Shown: positions 1-8,679 of the stretch, piece after piece | Numbering within the stretch: the first letter of the stretch is position 1 | Layout: each line of letters starts with the position of its first letter | Source: Brasilonema angustatum HA4187-MV1 | GTDB lineage: Bacteria > Cyanobacteriota > Cyanobacteriia > Cyanobacteriales > Nostocaceae | Length of the DNA: 64,000 nt | Assembly (NCBI GenBank): GCA_019359695.1 | Contig: JAHHGV010000001.1 | Span: 248,001 to 312,000 of the forward strand | Direction: 5' to 3' | Position numbers and translations under genes: made by a program | The notes under the pieces: model-generated | The model's input: only the letters and a program-made list of their open reading frames with translations | Database searches by the model: none | Told to the model about the DNA's origin: nothing

Positions 1-99
1 AAAAAATTAAACTTCACACTTTATTCTAATTCTATTGAGGGCTACTTCTCCCTACACCCCCACACCCGCTCCCCGAAGCGGGCTTGGTCAAATTTAAAA

Positions 100-172
100 C
101 GAGCGCGGCAGGGTTCGAACCTGCGACCAACGGATTAGAAATCCGTGGCTCTATCCACTGAGCTACGCGCCC
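100..172 (-). tRNA. tRNA-Arg (anticodon TCT)
   Basis: Read on the minus strand, the segment folds as a complete cloverleaf. The acceptor arms GGGCGCG and CGCGCTC pair with one G-U. The anticodon stem ACGGA/TCCGT encloses the loop TTTCTAA, giving anticodon TCT, and the T-arm carries GGTTCGAACC. No CCA is encoded, and the discriminator base is G. It decodes AGA codons. The 5' flank contains C-rich simple repeats (about 49-66). Confidence 0.96.
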
Positions 173-470
173 AATCAAAATAACTGCCTCGTTGGACAGT
201 CAGTTTTTACATTATATCTGTAAACCTAAGCAAAAGGCAATCTAAAATTATTGCAGATTTCACCTCGGCGAAGCTAAGATCCAAGTCGTCGCAAGAGTGA
301 GTTAATGAACAAACAGCGAAAACAAAGCAAATGGCATATTGGTTCGTCATGGGCGTGAGCTGAGTACCAGTTTTAGCTTGAAATTGACTGGTTTAGTTTT
401 ATCAGAACTGTCTTTTGAACTATTATTCAGCCAAAAAGCTGCAATGCCTGCATTTATACAGTAAAGTTCT
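173..470. other. Non-coding stretch upstream of the first ORF
   Basis: No open frame with coding character was seen between the tRNA and the membrane ORF. The sequence is AT-rich and holds no obvious hairpin. It may carry promoters for the tRNA (reading left) and for the downstream genes, but I could not identify them. Confidence 0.5.
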
Positions 471-1058
471 ATGAGTAGCGCTAACACCAAGTTACACCAT
501 CTCAAAACTATGTTCTCCACTCAAGGCATTGTCTGGGCTATCCTAAGTTGGGGTCTGCTGGCACTTCTACTATTTCTGGTGTTTAGTAGTATAATGTCAT
601 ATTCACTCTTGCTCCGAAAGCGTGCTGAGTGGGATGTTATTGGAACATATATTTTTGAGGTAATAGCTTATCTAGCTGCTGGTGTCTTATGCTTAAGAAA
701 TTGGCGCAGTCCACAAATACAAGAGTGGTTATAGTGTTTGGTTAGTCATCAGTATGGTTATGCTTTTATATTTCCTTGGAAAGATATTTGTCAGTTGTAC
801 AGAAATAGTCTTGCAAGAAGAACTTATGGTTTTCCTTGCTGTTCTGTTTTTTGTGATCACTGATTTTTTCCTGGGGATGGGCATGACCCGCTTTAAATGG
901 GCCACAAGTTGGGTTCGTAACTATCAAAATAGAGAGATATTTAGAGGTATTTTGGGCGTGAAGTGGAGTTTTATTTGGCATAGCCGCTGTTGGAAGAATA
1001 CGACGCATCATTCATCCGTTCGCGACGTGTCAGTGGAAGAAATACAGTTTAGAAATTT
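471..1058 (+). pseudogene. Small multi-spanning membrane protein gene, probably frameshifted
   Basis: Two short ORFs lie here in different frames. The first (471-734, 87 aa) has two hydrophobic segments, about residues 19-45 and 58-75, and ends at a TAG after the QIQEWL stretch. Just after that stop, another frame carries the hydrophobic stretch VWLVISMVMLLYFLG and then further membrane-like sequence (FLAVLFFVITDFFLGMGM). From about 900 on, the open frame loses membrane character. The continuity of the hydrophobic pattern across the frame change suggests one 4-5 TM protein broken by at least one indel, possibly with a second one near 900. From memory, cyanobacteria have a family with this layout, but I could not check it. 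The alternative is two small independent membrane proteins or a sequencing error. Confidence 0.45.
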
Positions 1059-2198
1059 GTGGTGTCTACCGTGAGAAAACTAACAGAACCAGATAAACAC
1101 GAAATTCTCAAATTATACCGCGAAACTGCCGAAACAACCTCAACTTTGGCAGAACGCTATGACGTGAGTAACTCGACGATTAGCCGCTTACTCAAAAGTA
1201 CTCTGCCAGAAGATGAGTATGAATACCTTGTGTCTTTAAAGCGTGCTGCAAGAACCCCTGAAGGAAGGGCACAAGTTAACTACGACAATCTGCCTGCTTT
1301 TAACAATCAGCCACAGGAAGACCAGAAACAAGAGCAAAAAATATTAGAGCCTGAAGTTTCGCAAACTGTCGTTGAGATTGCGCCCCTCCAAGTTCCCCAG
1401 ACGCCTAAGTCGTCAGATCCTCCAGCAGCAGTGGTCTTACCGCAAGAAGAACCTGTGGTGGCACAAAACTTACACCTTGTGGAAGTTGATGAGCCAAGTC
1501 ATGCTAGCAGACGAGTGAAGCGGCGCTCCTCAGCCGAGACAAAACCAATTTTACCAATTCGAGGTAAGCAATATGAGCAACCACATGAGCAACCAGTTGC
1601 TGAGCAATTGGAACTTCTAGAACAAAAACCCCCAGAAATAAAACCTCCAGAAATAAAACCTCCAGAAATAAAACCTTCAGAAATCACCAGCATTCCTAGT
1701 CCGCTTTTGGAAGATACACGTCCAGAGGCTAATGTCATAGCGGAAATGTTTGGGGAAGATTTGCTAGATGAGTCAGATGATTTGGAGGATTTGGAAGATG
1801 ATGATGATGATGATGACTATGATGAAGAAGACTTTGAACCAGCTGCACCTTTCGTCACAAGACCAAGATCGGGTGAGGCATTAGTAAGAGTTTTACCATT
1901 GTCATCAGCGGCTTTGCCCAAAACTTGCTATTTAGTTATAGATCGTTCCTCAGAATTAATCACTCGTCCACTGCGGGAATTTGGCGACTTGGGACAAATT
2001 CCTAGCTTGGAAACTCAACAAAGAACGCTACCAGTATTCGATAACCATCGAGTGGCAAAGCGCTTCTCAACCAAGCGCGATCGCGTGATTAAAATTCCTG
2101 ATACTAAAATGCTGCACAAGGCTCGTTATCATCTACAAGCAAAAGGAATCACTCGACTGTTAATAGATGGTCAAGTCTACTCCTTGTCTAGTGTTTAG
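1059..2198 (+). CDS. HTH DNA-binding-like protein with acidic and repeat regions
   Basis: The 379-residue product begins with a transposase/Hin-like helix-turn-helix (residues about 8-50), which includes TTSTLAERYDVSNSTISRLL. A long P/E/Q-rich linker follows, with four tandem PPEIK/PSEIK units (about 191-209, from 15-bp DNA repeats near 1630-1684). Then comes a very acidic run (DDLEDLEDDDDDDDYDEEDFE region, 240-260) and a basic C-terminal domain (about 265-379). The start is GTG. 1059, 1062 and 1071 are all possible, and 1071 keeps the conserved-looking RKLTE N-terminus. The architecture suggests a cyanobacterial DNA-binding or nucleoid-type regulator, but the target is unknown. It follows the broken membrane gene directly. 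Confidence 0.75.
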   Translation: MVSTVRKLTEPDKHEILKLYRETAETTSTLAERYDVSNSTISRLLKSTLPEDEYEYLVSLKRAARTPEGRAQVNYDNLPAFNNQPQEDQKQEQKILEPEVSQTVVEIAPLQVPQTPKSSDPPAAVVLPQEEPVVAQNLHLVEVDEPSHASRRVKRRSSAETKPILPIRGKQYEQPHEQPVAEQLELLEQKPPEIKPPEIKPPEIKPSEITSIPSPLLEDTRPEANVIAEMFGEDLLDESDDLEDLEDDDDDDDYDEEDFEPAAPFVTRPRSGEALVRVLPLSSAALPKTCYLVIDRSSELITRPLREFGDLGQIPSLETQQRTLPVFDNHRVAKRFSTKRDRVIKIPDTKMLHKARYHLQAKGITRLLIDGQVYSLSSV

Positions 2199-2565
2199 TC
2201 ATTAGCTTGATTTCAAAACAAGCCTCCCACTTTATTCAAAGGTGTTGTACAGCACAGTAGAGACAGATACACACACAATAAGTAATTTCTCTGTTGTTTG
2301 TCCGCACGGTTTGGTTGCATATTCAGGGGAACCCAACGCCAGTCGCTATCCTACAACAAGTTTTCTGGTGGGCGTCTAAGCCTGTGAAACTCTCCCGACG
2401 GCGCTGGTTCCCCAAAACACTCCCTGCCTTGCGCATCTGTGGTTTCAAGTAGCCCCAAATCTAATTGTTTTCCAAATCTAATGTGCCAGTTTTCTAAAAG
2501 ATAGCTAACTAAATCCATCAAATAGCTGACTATAAGTCCTTGCTATATAATTGAATAATGCTATC
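2199..2565. other. Intergenic stretch with a GC-rich imperfect inverted repeat
   Basis: No gene was seen. At 2326-2413 an imperfect inverted repeat (GGGGAACCCAACGCC against GGCGCTGGTTCCCC) bounds about 88 bp that contain GC-rich repeat modules. Related modules recur near 37430 and 56760 (ACCAGCGC and its complement). This looks like a miniature interspersed repeat rather than a gene. The AT-rich end (2500-2565) probably holds the promoter of the MarR gene. Confidence 0.45.
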
Positions 2566-2567
2566 TT

Positions 2568-2584
2568 AATATTACGCACACTAA
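2568..2584 (+). promoter_or_regulatory. Putative MarR operator box 1
   Basis: The 17-bp box AATATTACGCACACTAA lies 14 bp before the marR-type start codon. A copy matching at 15 of 17 positions lies at 3118-3134 in front of the hlyD-type gene. The position next to the start codon fits an autoregulatory operator or overlapping promoter element. The assignment to the MarR protein is inference from position. Confidence 0.5.
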
Positions 2585-2598
2585 GTTTTTTGTGAAAA

Positions 2599-3066
2599 AT
2601 GGTCTATAAACCCAACAAGTCTCAAGATTTGGAGTCATGGCAGCAAGTCCGTGCACCATACGGTTTAGGCTACCGGATTAAAATTCTCTCACAACTGTTA
2701 AGTCGCAAGTTGACTGAGCGGTTGGAGCCGTTTGGACTAACCCCCTTCCACTGGGTAGTGCTTTGCTGTTTATGGGAGGAAGACGGTTTACCAACTTCTA
2801 GTATTGGAGAAAAGCTGCAACAGGTGGGAGGTACGTTAACTGGCGTATTGGACAGAATGGAAGAAAGAGGTTTGATTCGCCGAGAACGTGACTGTCGCGA
2901 TCGCCGAATTTGGCGTATTTGGCTAACAGATGCAGGCAGAGAACTCGAAACAGTCTTGCCAGCTATTGCGGTAGAAATTCGCGAGCAAGCTATGCACGGT
3001 ATTTCTTACGCTGAACGAGAACAGTTTTCCCAACTTATGAATCAGGCAATCGAGAATTTATCCTAG
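2599..3066 (+). CDS. MarR-family transcriptional regulator
   Basis: This 155-residue protein has the MarR fold: an N-terminal dimerisation helix (about 22-42), a winged helix-turn-helix (about 48-110, with TSSIGEKLQQVGGTLTGVLD as the recognition region) and the family wing signature DCRDRRIWRIWLTDAG (about 98-113). The C-terminal helices complete the dimer interface. MarR proteins usually repress efflux or stress operons and are released by small ligands. Here the gene heads a same-strand cluster of hlyD- and MFS-type exporters, and the same 17-bp box precedes both this gene and the adaptor, so it is the likely local regulator. The ligand is unknown. Confidence 0.88.
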   Translation: MVYKPNKSQDLESWQQVRAPYGLGYRIKILSQLLSRKLTERLEPFGLTPFHWVVLCCLWEEDGLPTSSIGEKLQQVGGTLTGVLDRMEERGLIRRERDCRDRRIWRIWLTDAGRELETVLPAIAVEIREQAMHGISYAEREQFSQLMNQAIENLS

Positions 3067-3117
3067 AATCAATCATCCATTTGGGTGAGGTGCTTTGTTG
3101 GTTGTTTTCTCTAAAAT

Positions 3118-3134
3118 AATATTACGCATTCTAA
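3118..3134 (+). promoter_or_regulatory. Putative MarR operator box 2
   Basis: AATATTACGCATTCTAA matches box 1 at 15 of 17 positions and lies about 85 bp before the adaptor start. A degenerate partial copy (GCACTCTAAA, 3171-3180) lies closer to the start. The shared box suggests co-regulation of the regulator and the exporter genes. Confidence 0.5.
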
Positions 3135-3219
3135 ATAAATATCTATTAAATAATCTTCCCTAAACATTTAGCACTCTAAATATTACAACGGGCAAAAACG
3201 ATACTGGAGCTTAACTATC

Positions 3220-4743
3220 ATGGAACGCACAAACAACATCAACTCCAACGGACGTAACAAACACAAAACTGCAGTTCTGGAGAAAGAGCTTGTTAAAGAC
3301 ACAGAAACTTTGGAAGCTTTAACATCAGAAAATTTTACAAATAGAACTCTACCAGCACAAACAACTCCAGAAGCTGATGTGCATACTCAGGCTGAGACTG
3401 AGAACAAGCAAGTCAAACCCCAACCGCCGGAAACACCAAAGAAGAAAAAACCGATAGGTTTGATTTTGACAGCATTGGGTGTGGGTGCTGTAGTTGGTGG
3501 AGGTTTTGGTTACCACTGGTGGCAGTATGCTTCCACTCACCAAGAGACAGACAACGCTCAAGTTGCGGGACACTTACACCAAGTCAGTACTCGCATTCCC
3601 GGAACCATAAGTCAAGTCTTGGTGAATGATAACCAGGAGGTACAACCAGGACAATTGCTGGTAAAACTTGATCCACGGGATTATCAAAGCAAAGTGCAAC
3701 AAGCTGATGCAGCGCTACAAAATGCTCGTCGTCAGGCGCAAGCAGCACAAGCAAATATTAACTTAGCCTCAAAAACAACGAGTGCAAAAACAGTTCAAGC
3801 ACAGGGAGATGTTAGCGGTGCTGTCGCAGCGATTTCCACAGCGCAAGCCGCCGTACAGGAAGCACAAGCTGGGATTCCCGCTGCACAAGCTGAGGTGAAA
3901 CAGGCAGAAGCAGGAATTCCCGCCGCACAAGCCCAAGTTGCCCAAGCAAACGCCAATTTGCAAAAAGCGCAAGCTGATTACAACCGTTACAACACCTTGT
4001 CTCAACAAGGGGCAATTCCCCGTCAGCAATTAGATACTGCTAAGTCAGCGTATGATGTGGCTGTAGCCCAAAAGGATGCTGCGATTCAAGGAGTGAACCA
4101 AGCGCAAGCACGATTAGCCGCCGCCAGAGTTGGCGTAGCAAAAGCACAATCGCAACTAGCGCAAGCACAAGAAGGAGTAGTGAGTGCTCAAGCAAAACTA
4201 GCAGCATCCAAAGGTGGACTGCAACAAGCAACTGCAGGCGGTGAACAAACAACAGTCAACCGTAATCAATACGAAGCAGCCAAAGCAGCCATAGCTCAAG
4301 CAGATGCATCCTTGAAAGACGCCCAGTTGCAGTTATCCTACACCAACATTACTGCTCCTGCAGCCGGACGGGTAGGGCGCAAAACGGTGGAAGTTGGTAA
4401 CCGGGTACAAGCAGGAACACCTTTGATGGCGATCGTCAATGACGAATCTTGGGTTGTTGCCAACTTTAAAGAAACTCAGTTGGAAAACATGAAGCCAGGA
4501 GAGGAAGTGGAGATTAAAGTTGATGCTTTATCCCATCATCCCTTTAAGGGTCGCGTTGATAGTATTTCGCCAGCTTCCGGCGCACAGTTTGCCCTTTTAC
4601 CACCAGATAATGCTACAGGTAACTTTACGAAAATTGTACAACGTGTTCCTGTGAAAATTGTTTTCGATAAACAGAGCATCAAAGGCTACGAATCGCAAAT
4701 TGCACCAGGGATGTCCGCAGAAATCAGTGTAAAAGTCAAGTAG
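3220..4743 (+). CDS. HlyD/EmrA-family membrane fusion protein (efflux adaptor)
   Basis: The 507-residue protein is the periplasmic adaptor of a tripartite efflux pump. It has a charged cytoplasmic N-terminus (1-77), one membrane anchor (about 78-98), a lipoyl half-motif (ETDNAQVAGHLHQVSTRIPG, about 109-128), a very long Ala/Gln-rich coiled coil (about 155-370), the second lipoyl half (NITAPAAGRVGRKTVEVGNR) and a C-terminal beta-barrel with DESWVVANFKETQLENMKPG. EmrA-type adaptors pair with EmrB-type MFS pumps and an outer-membrane TolC-like channel. The EmrB-type gene lies two genes downstream, and no TolC homologue is in the window. The N-terminal extension is longer than in E. coli EmrA. 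The start ATG follows a weak purine-rich region. Confidence 0.9.
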   Translation: MERTNNINSNGRNKHKTAVLEKELVKDTETLEALTSENFTNRTLPAQTTPEADVHTQAETENKQVKPQPPETPKKKKPIGLILTALGVGAVVGGGFGYHWWQYASTHQETDNAQVAGHLHQVSTRIPGTISQVLVNDNQEVQPGQLLVKLDPRDYQSKVQQADAALQNARRQAQAAQANINLASKTTSAKTVQAQGDVSGAVAAISTAQAAVQEAQAGIPAAQAEVKQAEAGIPAAQAQVAQANANLQKAQADYNRYNTLSQQGAIPRQQLDTAKSAYDVAVAQKDAAIQGVNQAQARLAAARVGVAKAQSQLAQAQEGVVSAQAKLAASKGGLQQATAGGEQTTVNRNQYEAAKAAIAQADASLKDAQLQLSYTNITAPAAGRVGRKTVEVGNRVQAGTPLMAIVNDESWVVANFKETQLENMKPGEEVEIKVDALSHHPFKGRVDSISPASGAQFALLPPDNATGNFTKIVQRVPVKIVFDKQSIKGYESQIAPGMSAEISVKVK

Positions 4744-4891
4744 GACGAGGGGATAGGGTACAAGGAAAAATTTGTTACTAAAACCTCTTCCAAAAGCAAT
4801 GGTATTCTTTTCCACCTGTAGAGAGGCGTAATAAGGTGTCAGGTCAGATGATATTTATAAAAAGATATATAGTGGTATAAATCAGGCTTGA

Positions 4892-6169
4892 ATGAAGACA
4901 CAAGCAAATAGAAAGAGTCCGCTTTTACCGGCATTAAGGTCAAGAAATTACCGTCTGTTTTTTGCTGGACAAGGAATCTCTCTCATTGGGACATGGATGA
5001 CCCAAATTGCCACAATTTGGCTAGTTTATGACTTAACTAAATCGCCATTCATGCTGGGAGTTGTGGGATTTTCTAGTCAAATACCTAGTTTTTTTATTGC
5101 TCCCTTTGGTGGAGTTTTTATAGATCGCTTTTCCCGTCATCGCACTATTATTGGTACACAAATTCTGTCAATGATTCAGTCATTAACGCTAGCAATTCTA
5201 GCGTTGACTGGCGCGATTCAGATTTGGCATATTATTGCCTTAAGTTTGTTTCAAGGATTGATCAATGCTTTTGATGCACCAGCAAGACAAGCATTTGTAC
5301 CAGAGTTAGTAGAACACAGAGACGATTTAGCAAATGCCATTGCTATTAATTCGACAATGTTCAATGGTGCGCGATTAATTGGTCCAGCAATTGGAGGTTT
5401 GCTGATTGCTCACATTGGTACTGCATATTGTTTTTTAATTGATGGGTTAAGCTACATTGCTGTGATTTGTGGGTTATTAGCAATGGAGGTGAAGCCGTGG
5501 AAAATCGTAGTTATTGACACAAATGTCTTCCAGAGAGTCAAAGAGGGGTTTGACTATGCCTTTGGCTTTCCACCAATTCGTGCTATCTTGCTGCTCTCGG
5601 CTTTAGTCAGCCTTATGGGAATGCAGTATACGATTATCGTACCGATTTTTGCAGAAGAAATCTATAAAGGTGGTGCACAAACTCTAGGTTTTTTCATGGC
5701 AGCATCAGGAGTTGGAGCACTAGCAGGTGGAATTTATTTAGCGACACGCCAAACGGTAGTAGGACTTGGTAAATTGATTGCTTTAGCACCAGGTGTTTTA
5801 GGAATTGGTTTGATTGCTTTTTCCTTGTCACGCTTTCTACCATTTTCTTTGTTAGCACTGCTGTTAGTTGGTGTAGGAATAATCATTCAAGTTGCTGGAA
5901 GTAATACAGTATTACAAACAATTCTTGAAGATGATAAACGCGGACGAGTCATGAGTTTTTTCAACATGTCCTTTTTGGGAATTACACCTTTTGGGAATTT
6001 GTTAGGAGGTGCATTAGCAGATCGCATTGGTGCTACGAATACATTAATTCTTGACGGTATTGCTTGTATATTGGGTTATATCTTTTTCTCAAGACAATTA
6101 CCCCGTATAAGACAACTTGTTCACTCAATTTATGTAGAAAAGGGTATTTTGACGACTACACAACACTAG
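4892..6169 (+). CDS. MFS transporter (MFS_3 / EntS-like)
   Basis: This is a 425-residue inner-membrane carrier with about 12 predicted hydrophobic segments. The N-terminal block SRNYRLFFAGQGISLIGTW and the cytoplasmic loop GVFIDRFSRHRTIIGTQ (motif A type) are typical of the MFS_3 group, which includes siderophore exporters such as EntS. The Pro-containing stretch DAPARQAFVPELV is also characteristic. It lies 148 bp after the adaptor gene and before an EmrB-type carrier on the same strand, so it probably belongs to the same export cluster. The substrate cannot be predicted from sequence. Having two unrelated MFS carriers beside one adaptor is unusual. Confidence 0.87.
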   Translation: MKTQANRKSPLLPALRSRNYRLFFAGQGISLIGTWMTQIATIWLVYDLTKSPFMLGVVGFSSQIPSFFIAPFGGVFIDRFSRHRTIIGTQILSMIQSLTLAILALTGAIQIWHIIALSLFQGLINAFDAPARQAFVPELVEHRDDLANAIAINSTMFNGARLIGPAIGGLLIAHIGTAYCFLIDGLSYIAVICGLLAMEVKPWKIVVIDTNVFQRVKEGFDYAFGFPPIRAILLLSALVSLMGMQYTIIVPIFAEEIYKGGAQTLGFFMAASGVGALAGGIYLATRQTVVGLGKLIALAPGVLGIGLIAFSLSRFLPFSLLALLLVGVGIIIQVAGSNTVLQTILEDDKRGRVMSFFNMSFLGITPFGNLLGGALADRIGATNTLILDGIACILGYIFFSRQLPRIRQLVHSIYVEKGILTTTQH

Positions 6170-6188
6170 AAGGGGATAAAAAGTATGC

Positions 6189-6345
6189 TATAGCAATCCG
6201 ATCTGATTTTTGAGAATCACTCATGGAGATAAGAAACGCTTAACGCATAATTCCCTACACCCTTATACCATTCAGACGTTCGGCAAGCGGCGAAGCCCGT
6301 ACACTCGACATTTTGGGGCTTAAGCGTTAAGCCTCAACTTGACAT
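6189..6345. repeat. Diverged copy of an interspersed repeat
   Basis: TATAGCAATCCGATCTGA at 6189 resembles the TATAGGAATCCGGTTTGA ends found at 23472, 56648 and 56919 (complement). The following TCTGATTTTTGAGAATCACTC also tracks the other copies. AACGCTTAACGC follows, and an inverted GCGTTAAG motif appears near 6324. The segment lies in the 290-bp gap between the two MFS genes. Confidence 0.4.
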
Positions 6346-6460
6346 ATTGAAATATTTATTGGGGTCAAAATACTCGTCTACGCACTTTTAGTTTTAAAGT
6401 TAAAAATAAATATATCTTTTAATTTCAACATATCTCTATTTCTATACCTGGAGTACTGCT

Positions 6461-8065
6461 GTGGCTGAAACAAATGCAGTTGGCAACCAAGGGAATCAAG
6501 GTTCTAGCCAATCTTCCTCGAATCAACCCATACCGTTGAGAACCTGGATTGGCGTTATGGCAAGTATGCTAGGCGCATTCATGGCGGTGCTGGATATTCA
6601 GATAACTAATTCTTCACTACAAGATATTCAGGCGAGTTTGGCGGCGACTTTAGAAGAAGGTTCTTGGATTTCTACTGCTTATCTTGTGGCAGAAATTGTA
6701 GTTATTCCTTTAACCGGATGGTTATCGCGGGTATTTTCTCTCAAACGATATTTGTTAGTTAACACCGTTTTGTTTATCTTTTTTTCTGTATGCTGTGCTT
6801 CGTCATGGGATCTCAATTCCATGATTGTCTTCCGCGCCTTACAAGGCTTCACCGGAGGAGTTTTAATTCCCACTTCCATGACGGTTGTACTAACTACTTT
6901 ACCACCATCCAAGCAAGCAGTTGGGTTAGCTGCTTTTGCGATTACAGCGGTTTTTGCACCATCAATTGGTCCAACATTAGGAGGTTGGTTAACAGAAAAC
7001 TTCAGTTGGCACTACAGTTTTTACATAAATGTAGTTCCAGGGTTGTTGATGCTTGCCGGGGTTTGGTATGGAATTAAGCAAGAAAGACCCCAATTGCAAT
7101 TGCTAAAACAAGGCGACTGGTGGGGAATTATTTCAATGGCAATTGGGTTAGCTTCCCTGCAAGTTGTTTTAGAAGAAGGTAGCCGCAAAGATTGGTTTGG
7201 TTCAGAATTGATAGTGCGCTTGAGTATCTTAGCGGTGATTTTTATAACAATATTTTTCTGGATTGAATTAACTAGCAAACAGCCATTTATTAATTTGCGA
7301 CTTGTGCGATCTCGTAACTTTGGTTTAGCAAGTATTGTTAATGTTTCCTTGGGAGTGGGATTGTATGGTTCAATTTATATCTTGCCATTGTATCTCGCTC
7401 AAATTCAAGGATACAATGCACTGCAAATTGGTCAAGTGCTGATTTGGGCGGGAATTCCCCAATTGTTTATTATTCCCTTTCTTCCAAAAGTGATGCAACG
7501 CATTGATGTGCGGTTAATGGTTGCTGTGGGTGTGACTTTATTTTCTGTCAGTGCATTCATGAATTCCAAGATGACTTATCAAACAGGATATGACCAATTA
7601 ATTTGGTCGCAACTTGTTCGCGCAATGGGACAACCACTCATCATGGTACCACTGACATCTATTGCTACTGCAGGTTTGAGTCCGAAAGACGCAGGTTCAG
7701 CAAGCGGTTTATTTAATATGATGCGTAATATGGGTGGTTCTATGGGAATTGCAGCATTAGGTACTCTATTAACTAATAGAGAACAATTTCACTCCAATAG
7801 ATTAGGGGAATCAGTATCTTTATATAATCCAGCAACTCAAGAGAGAATCAACCAAATGACTCAATATTTTGTCAGTCGTGGTTCTGATTTGAGTACAGCA
7901 CAAGACCAAGCCATAAAAGCTATTGACAATATAGTGCGTCGTGAAGCTTTTGTTAACGCTTTTAATGATTGTTTCTACTTTATTGGAATTGCTTTGTTAC
8001 TTAGCGGTATTGCTATTTTATTCCTAAAAAAAGTCAAAGTAACGGGTGGTGCTGCTGCTCATTAA
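6461..8065 (+). CDS. EmrB/QacA-type MFS efflux pump (DHA2 family)
   Basis: The 534-residue product has about 14 hydrophobic segments. DHA2 hallmarks are the first-helix motif AVLDIQITNSSLQDIQASL, the motif SWISTAYLVAEIVVIPLTGW, and motif C in the region APSIGPTLGGWLTENFSWHY followed by SFYINV. It is a proton-driven drug exporter that normally works with a HlyD/EmrA adaptor, which is encoded upstream at 3220. The start is GTG at 6461, 9 bp after a CTGGAG ribosome-binding sequence. The gene closes the marR-hlyD-mfs-emrB cluster. A 290-bp gap with a repeat separates it from the preceding MFS gene, so it may have its own promoter. Confidence 0.9.
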   Translation: MAETNAVGNQGNQGSSQSSSNQPIPLRTWIGVMASMLGAFMAVLDIQITNSSLQDIQASLAATLEEGSWISTAYLVAEIVVIPLTGWLSRVFSLKRYLLVNTVLFIFFSVCCASSWDLNSMIVFRALQGFTGGVLIPTSMTVVLTTLPPSKQAVGLAAFAITAVFAPSIGPTLGGWLTENFSWHYSFYINVVPGLLMLAGVWYGIKQERPQLQLLKQGDWWGIISMAIGLASLQVVLEEGSRKDWFGSELIVRLSILAVIFITIFFWIELTSKQPFINLRLVRSRNFGLASIVNVSLGVGLYGSIYILPLYLAQIQGYNALQIGQVLIWAGIPQLFIIPFLPKVMQRIDVRLMVAVGVTLFSVSAFMNSKMTYQTGYDQLIWSQLVRAMGQPLIMVPLTSIATAGLSPKDAGSASGLFNMMRNMGGSMGIAALGTLLTNREQFHSNRLGESVSLYNPATQERINQMTQYFVSRGSDLSTAQDQAIKAIDNIVRREAFVNAFNDCFYFIGIALLLSGIAILFLKKVKVTGGAAAH

Positions 8066-8214
8066 ACTTGTTGCACTTACCTGCCCATATGTAAAGTTTT
8101 GTTGATTGCAGTATTATTAAGCTTGTTTCTTTAATACAAAGATATTTCAATATTTTCCGATGCAGTGATCATGAACAACAAATAGCTGTGGCGTGACGAA
8201 GTCAGAGGAAAACT

Positions 8215-8334
8215 ATGAAATTTAACAAGCTTCTTCCCAGCCTGTTACTGAGTGGCACAATCTTGGCGCTGATCACAACTCCTGCATTAAGTCAAGAGAA
8301 ATCAACAATTCACATCGTTTATCTTAAATTTTAA
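8215..8334 (+). CDS. Orphan signal-peptide ORF (39 aa), possibly a truncated gene
   Basis: An ATG preceded by AGAGGAAA opens a 39-residue frame. It reads as a classical signal peptide (MKFNKLLPSLLLSGTILALI, then TTPALSQ with an A-L-S cleavage-like site) followed by only about a dozen residues (EKSTIHIVYLKF) before TAA. This could be a secreted micro-peptide or the 5' stub of a lost exported-protein gene. No continuation in the other frames was seen in the next 300 bp. The gap from 8335 to 8679 holds nothing else I recognise. Confidence 0.45.
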   Translation: MKFNKLLPSLLLSGTILALITTPALSQEKSTIHIVYLKF

Positions 8335-8679
8335 ATATAATTACCGTTCTTATTTGTTATCTACTTACCTTCATACTTCTTGAGGATGAATGCAACTTCT
8401 CTCAAAGGCAAGATGGATAACCTGAAAAATTGCATGATAATTTTGAGTTAAGGATTTACTTGTGTTCCTGTGCTGTTGTTAAAAACACTATCGGGATTTC
8501 CAAGCCTACAATGGGCGTACAATAGGTCGCGATTTAACTGATATTGTTCCACAGGAAGCGCCCACATATTAAATAAAAATCGCTTGTTGAGAATCACATA
8601 AAGTCTTGCACTCAAGACCAAAAAAGGATAGAAAAAGACCACAACATAATTAAGCAAGGAAATAAAAAGGAGACAAGTC

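Noticed and set aside
766-1011. 81-aa minus-strand ORF
   Set aside because: Antisense to the hydrophobic membrane ORF and without a recognisable family or ribosome-binding site.
3769-4252. Several minus-strand ORFs in the adaptor gene
   Set aside because: Antisense to the Ala/Gln-rich coiled coil of the HlyD protein. They are low-complexity shadows (Leu/Cys/Gly-rich).
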